NCBI GenBank assembly: GCA_964035015.1
Contig: OZ036008.1
Location: 8,522,004 to 8,586,003 of the forward strand
Length of the DNA stretch: 64,000 nucleotides
Origin: Corallium rubrum
Taxonomy: Eukaryota; Cnidaria; Anthozoa; Scleralcyonacea; Coralliidae
Direction of reading: 5' to 3'
Shown: one piece after another, positions 60,296-64,000 of the stretch
Layout: the number at the start of each line of letters is the position of its first letter
Numbering within the stretch: the stretch's first letter is position 1
The notes under the pieces: generated by a model
The model's input: the letters and a program-made list of their open reading frames with translations, nothing else
What the model was told of the DNA's origin: nothing
Database searches by the model: none
Position numbers and translations under genes: made by a program

Positions 60296-60723
60296 TTTAA
60301 AAGGTCTCAAGTGTTTTTCTCGCAATCTTAGAAGATATTTTCCTAAATACGCACTAAGTTACGACGTTCTTTCGGTTCTTTTAGAGAAATGATTAAGTTG
60401 GTATGCAATTCCATCAAAATGCCTATTTCAGGATGAGTTTTACCACCACAACAGCGGGGTTTGCTGGGCGTACATACTGTATATATATATATTTGAGCTT
60501 GGCATGCGATTCGTGGAATATCCACCGCCCAGGGTGATGAGTATACCACCACCACAGCGTGGTCTGTGGGGCGTATCCACTATCCACCCACCCACCGTGA
60601 ATCCACGCAATTTTGAAATTCACCGCGCGTGACTGCGTCACTATAAACAAGTATTCAAATTGTTTGAAAACCTCTCAAGTTTTTTATGTCCGATTGAGAG
60701 GTCTCTAACTTTTCCGTTTTATT
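60296..60723. promoter_or_regulatory. Upstream region of MYO18A
   Basis: Immediately upstream of the MYO18A ATG. It contains a (TA)n run at about 60480-60492 and two imperfect copies of a roughly 35-bp sequence (accaccac-agcg, near 60440 and 60547). A GCGCGTGACTGCGTCA segment near 60625 resembles a CRE/AP-1-type site. These are suggestive only. Confidence 0.35.
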
Positions 60724-61983
60724 ATGTTCCACTTTAAGAAGAAGAGTGAGAAAGACAAGGATGTTAAGGAGAAGAAGGAAGAGAAACGTAAACGTGAAAA
60801 GGATCGTAAGGCGAGAGCTGAGCGGACTCTTTCTGGTCGTGAAATGGCAGGAATTATTGCTGGTTCGAGAGGAAATGATGGCACTCAAGGAGTCATTAAA
60901 CGAGAGAAACACGGCTTGTTTCACAGTTTAAAAAAGCACGAAAGAAAAAGCCGCGATTTGAGTGAAAATGAACAGGAATATCCTAACGGAGAGTCTACAA
61001 ATCTGGAAAGCAACACTCAAGAACAGTCCGTCTTCTCGCGTGTCAATGCTTTTGAAAAGCTATCTACACCGCCACCGATAGCGACTAAACCTCAAAAACC
61101 TAAGGAAAACCACCGAAATGGTTCGGACTTTACGGACTTGGAACGAAATGGCGACGGTAGCGGTTCTTTAGAGCGACGAGAAGACTACAAGAAAGTCAGA
61201 ACTCGATCGTATGATTTACAAAGAGCTACACCTGCTGTTATCAATGGACGTCCTACTCATGACCGACAGTCTTCTTTCGATGATACGAAAGTCAAACCTG
61301 GAAAAACCGTGACTATAACCGAAGTACATCATGAAGAGATTAAACCCATGAAAGCTTTACCCGTTATGTCGGAAAACACAGACGGGTTTGTTGAAGTAAC
61401 GGGAAGCAAACATGAACCGCCGAAGGTCGTTTCTAAAAAGTCTGTGCCTTCATCCTCTAGTAAATCGTACAATTCTTCGTTGGTTATCGCCCCTACACGA
61501 AAAAGCAGTACAAAAACAAGACAAGCCGAGGTTTTAGCTCCAACGGAGAAATATCTGGATGTGAAAGGAGTTTCCCTTGCTTTACCAGTGGTTAAACCAG
61601 CGGTCGAAGGAGTCCCTCGTATTTGTAATCTTCGTCGTCATTCCAATGGAGGATTTGGTTTTGCTTTACGTCGTTCGACAACGTCGGACAACAAGGAGAT
61701 TTACCTAGCAGAGCCTTTGGGAGAAACTACGTCCACTTGTCTACTCCCAGGTGATAAATTACTGGAAGTAAACGGTTACAGTGTGGAAAGTTTAAGCCGA
61801 GAAAAGATAGTTGAGCTGGTGGCTTCGTCAGGCAATGAAGTCCGTTTGAAAGTCGTTCCTGTTCCTGAACTAGCTGAACTCACTGTACGAAGTGGTCTTG
61901 ATGGAGGACGAGTTCAAGTTGATGAAACTTATCTTAAATCCGGTTCTTTAGCTCGAAGTGGAAGCATGCGAATGAAGAAAAAG
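60724..61983 (+). CDS. MYO18A: Unconventional myosin-XVIIIa (MYO18A), first coding exon, partial
   Basis: 420 codons from ATG at 60724 to the splice donor AAG|gtaaag at 61983/61984; the motor and coiled coil lie beyond the window. The first 35 residues are Lys/Glu-rich (the KE region of MYO18A alpha). A Ser-rich linker follows, then a PDZ domain at about residues 298-385: NGGFGFALRRS, YLAEPLGE, LLPGDKLLEVNGYSVES, SREKIVELVASSGNEVRLKV, PIPELSEL-like PVPELAEL. These match vertebrate MYO18A ([30 protein letters not shown]). Myosin-18A is a catalytically weak myosin that links actin to Golgi PI4P-GOLPH3 and to non-muscle myosin II. The PDZ-bearing start corresponds to the alpha isoform. Confidence 0.93.
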
Positions 61984-64000
61984 GTAAAGTGTTTGAGGAA
62001 TAATTTACCTAATTACTTTACGCTTTGTTTTGTTGCTGTATTAAATGGCCGACATAATAATACAACAGCAAAATATTAAAACGTCTCATTATCAATGATC
62101 TATTATCTAGTGCCTAAACAATTAACAAATGTTGTACAAATGTACTATTTCGTGGGATTTTTCCTAGATCAGAAGTCATTTGTGATATTGTTTGATCATT
62201 TTGAAATTGTTCACAATGGGGGATCATTTTGGTATCTTTCTCCAACATTCTTTCTGCTTCAAAAAATCACATATTTTAATAAATTACCAAGACTTTAAAA
62301 ATATACTTCACAATTCCGGAGGTATTTTTTTAAAATTTTGGTGGGAGAGTGAGTAGCATCATTGTTATATAGAAATTGAGTACAGTAAATGTGTTCTAAA
62401 TTAAATGGTGCAATAAGTTAGCAATCTGTCAACGGATGATTGAAATGGCCAGACTTGGGAAGAATGTCACTTTTATTAATCATTGTTGACGTGTTATGTC
62501 ATTTTTTAAAAATAACCTTGGAAATGTTCCAAGTTGTGTTTTACGGTGTCTTGCATTTCAGATTTCTGGACTTGAGATTACAACCAGTAATTAGTGATCT
62601 TATGATTTCAGTAATAAGAAGAGATCTACTGGCCTACAATCCTGGACAAAAGTGCTTGGGACACTAGCGACAATCGCCAAAATCGGTAAAGTGTCCCAAC
62701 AATTTTGTCCAGGATTGTCTGAAAATGACGAATTTATGAATTTTCAATAAAACACAGCTTTTTAACTTTGTAACATTGCAAAAGATATACAGTTTAATAA
62801 AAGAGCCCCCATCTCTGCTCCCCCTTACCCCCTCAATGGGGAAGGGATCACTGGAGCAGAGTCTCTGCAGAGTTCCCACCCGCACCGGTACCACCCGCAC
62901 GGGAGCTCTTATTTAATTTGCATATTCACCGAACCATCTATACACCACAAACAATCTGTTGTTCATCCATGTGGGAGCGTATTTGTGTCGTTTTGGAACA
63001 AACTGCGCAGAATCGTCGCGTTCAAATTGTTTTTTTCTTCGATGTTGTCTAATTCGCAATTTTCAGACAATCCTGGACAAAAGTGCTTGGGACACTATGC
63101 GACAATCGCCAAAATCGGTAAAGTGTCCCAACAATTTTGTCCAGGATTGTCTGAAAATGACGAATTTATGAATTTTCAATAAAACACAGCTTTTTAACTT
63201 TGTAACATTGCAAAAGATATACAGTTTAATAAAAGAGCCCCCATCTCTGCTCCCCCTTACCCCCTCAATGGGGAAGGGATCACTGGAGCAGAGTCTCTGC
63301 AGAGTTCCCACCCGCACCGGTACCACCCGCACGGGAGCTCTTATTTAATTTGCATATTCACCGAACCATCTATACACCACAAACAATCTGTTGTTCATCC
63401 ATGTGGGAGCGTATTTGTGTCGTTTTGGAACAAACTGCGCAGAATCGTCGCGTTCAAATTGTTTTTTTCTTCGATGTTGTCTAATTCGCAATTTTCAGAC
63501 AATCCTGGACAAAAGTGCTTGGGACACTATGCGACAATCGCCAAAATCGGTAAAGTGTCCCAACAATTTTGTCCAGGATTGTCTGAAAATGACGAATTTA
63601 TGAATTTTCAATAAAACACAGCTTTTTAACTTTGTAACATTGCAAAAGATATACAGTTTAATAAAAGAGCCCCCATCTCTGCTCCCCCTTACCCCCTCAA
63701 TGGGGAAGGGATCACTGGAGCAGAGTCTCTGCAGAGTTCCCACCCGCACCGGTACCACCCGCACGGAGCTCTTATTAATTTGCATATTCACCGAACCATC
63801 TATACACCACAAACAATCTGTTGTTCATCCATGTGGGAGCGTCTTTGTGTCGTTTTGGAACAAACTGCGCAGAATCGTCGCGTTCAAATTGTTTTTTTCT
63901 TCGATGTTGTCTAATTCGCAATTTTCAGATAATCCTGGACAAAAGTGCTTGGGACACTATGCGACAATCGCCAAAATCGGTAAAGTGTCCCAACAATTTT
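61984..64000. other. MYO18A intron 1 (5' part)
   Basis: The first 650 bp are AT-rich without recognised features. From about 62636 to the window end the intron is a tandem array of a unit of about 432 bp. Confidence 0.7.
62636..64000. repeat. 432-bp tandem array containing an 80-bp palindrome
   Basis: The palindrome CAATCCTGGACAAAA ... TTTTGTCCAGGATTG recurs at 62639, 63070, 63502 and 63932, so three whole units and a fourth partial one are present, over 95% alike. Each unit also has an internal hairpin (CTCTGCTCC / GGAGCAGAG) and an ATTTGCATA octamer. One isolated half of the palindrome occurs at about 42705-42720. The array continues past the window. Confidence 0.93.

Overview
This is a eukaryotic, intron-rich, AT-leaning window from an invertebrate animal genome, most consistent with an anthozoan cnidarian (coral or anemone type). 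The protein-coding content is ordinary metazoan. The introns are packed with tetranucleotide microsatellites, fold-back DNA elements, tRNA- and 5S-derived SINEs, LINE tails and a Penelope-like retroelement. The species assignment is inference from this style of genome; no species-specific marker was read.

Layout. (1) About 1,156-49,380 (+): a SWI2/SNF2 chromatin-remodelling gene of the Domino/EP400/SRCAP family. Its 5' part lies outside the window; 37 coding exons (about 2,100 codons) can be traced with consistent splice phases. The ATPase resembles SRCAP, while the SANT and glutamine-rich C-terminal half resembles EP400, which is the Drosophila Domino arrangement. At 23,735/23,736 the transcript can either splice on into the SANT/polyQ half or read into a short basic tail with a stop at 23,927. 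(2) 51,093-53,691 (-): a complete BACURD (KCTD10/KCTD13/TNFAIP1-type) BTB adaptor. (3) 54,244 to about 56,965 (+): a CUEDC1 orthologue whose last exons are uncertain. (4) 60,724-61,983 (+): the first coding exon of MYO18A (KE-rich start plus PDZ), continuing past the window.

Non-coding content inside the genes. Four box C/D snoRNA copies of the U18/SNORD18 type lie one each in four introns of the remodeller. A nearly full-length Penelope-like element (PLE) with RT and GIY-YIG domains sits in intron 28, preceded by two inverted partial copies; each carries a hammerhead-ribozyme-like motif near its end. Two short hairpin elements (170-181 bp) carry a related hammerhead-like core and are flanked by 10-11 bp target duplications, one of them confirmed by an uninterrupted copy of the target elsewhere in the window. 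5S-rRNA-derived SINEs, tRNA-like SINEs, TTAA-flanked MITEs, a Mutator-like MITE, several long inverted repeats, LINE 3' tails and a 432-bp tandem array complete the picture.

The genes do not form a pathway. Their linkage is nevertheless informative: in human, EP400 and KCTD10 share 12q24, SRCAP and KCTD13 share 16p11.2, and TNFAIP1, MYO18A and CUEDC1 are on 17q, so this window may preserve an ancestral linkage group.
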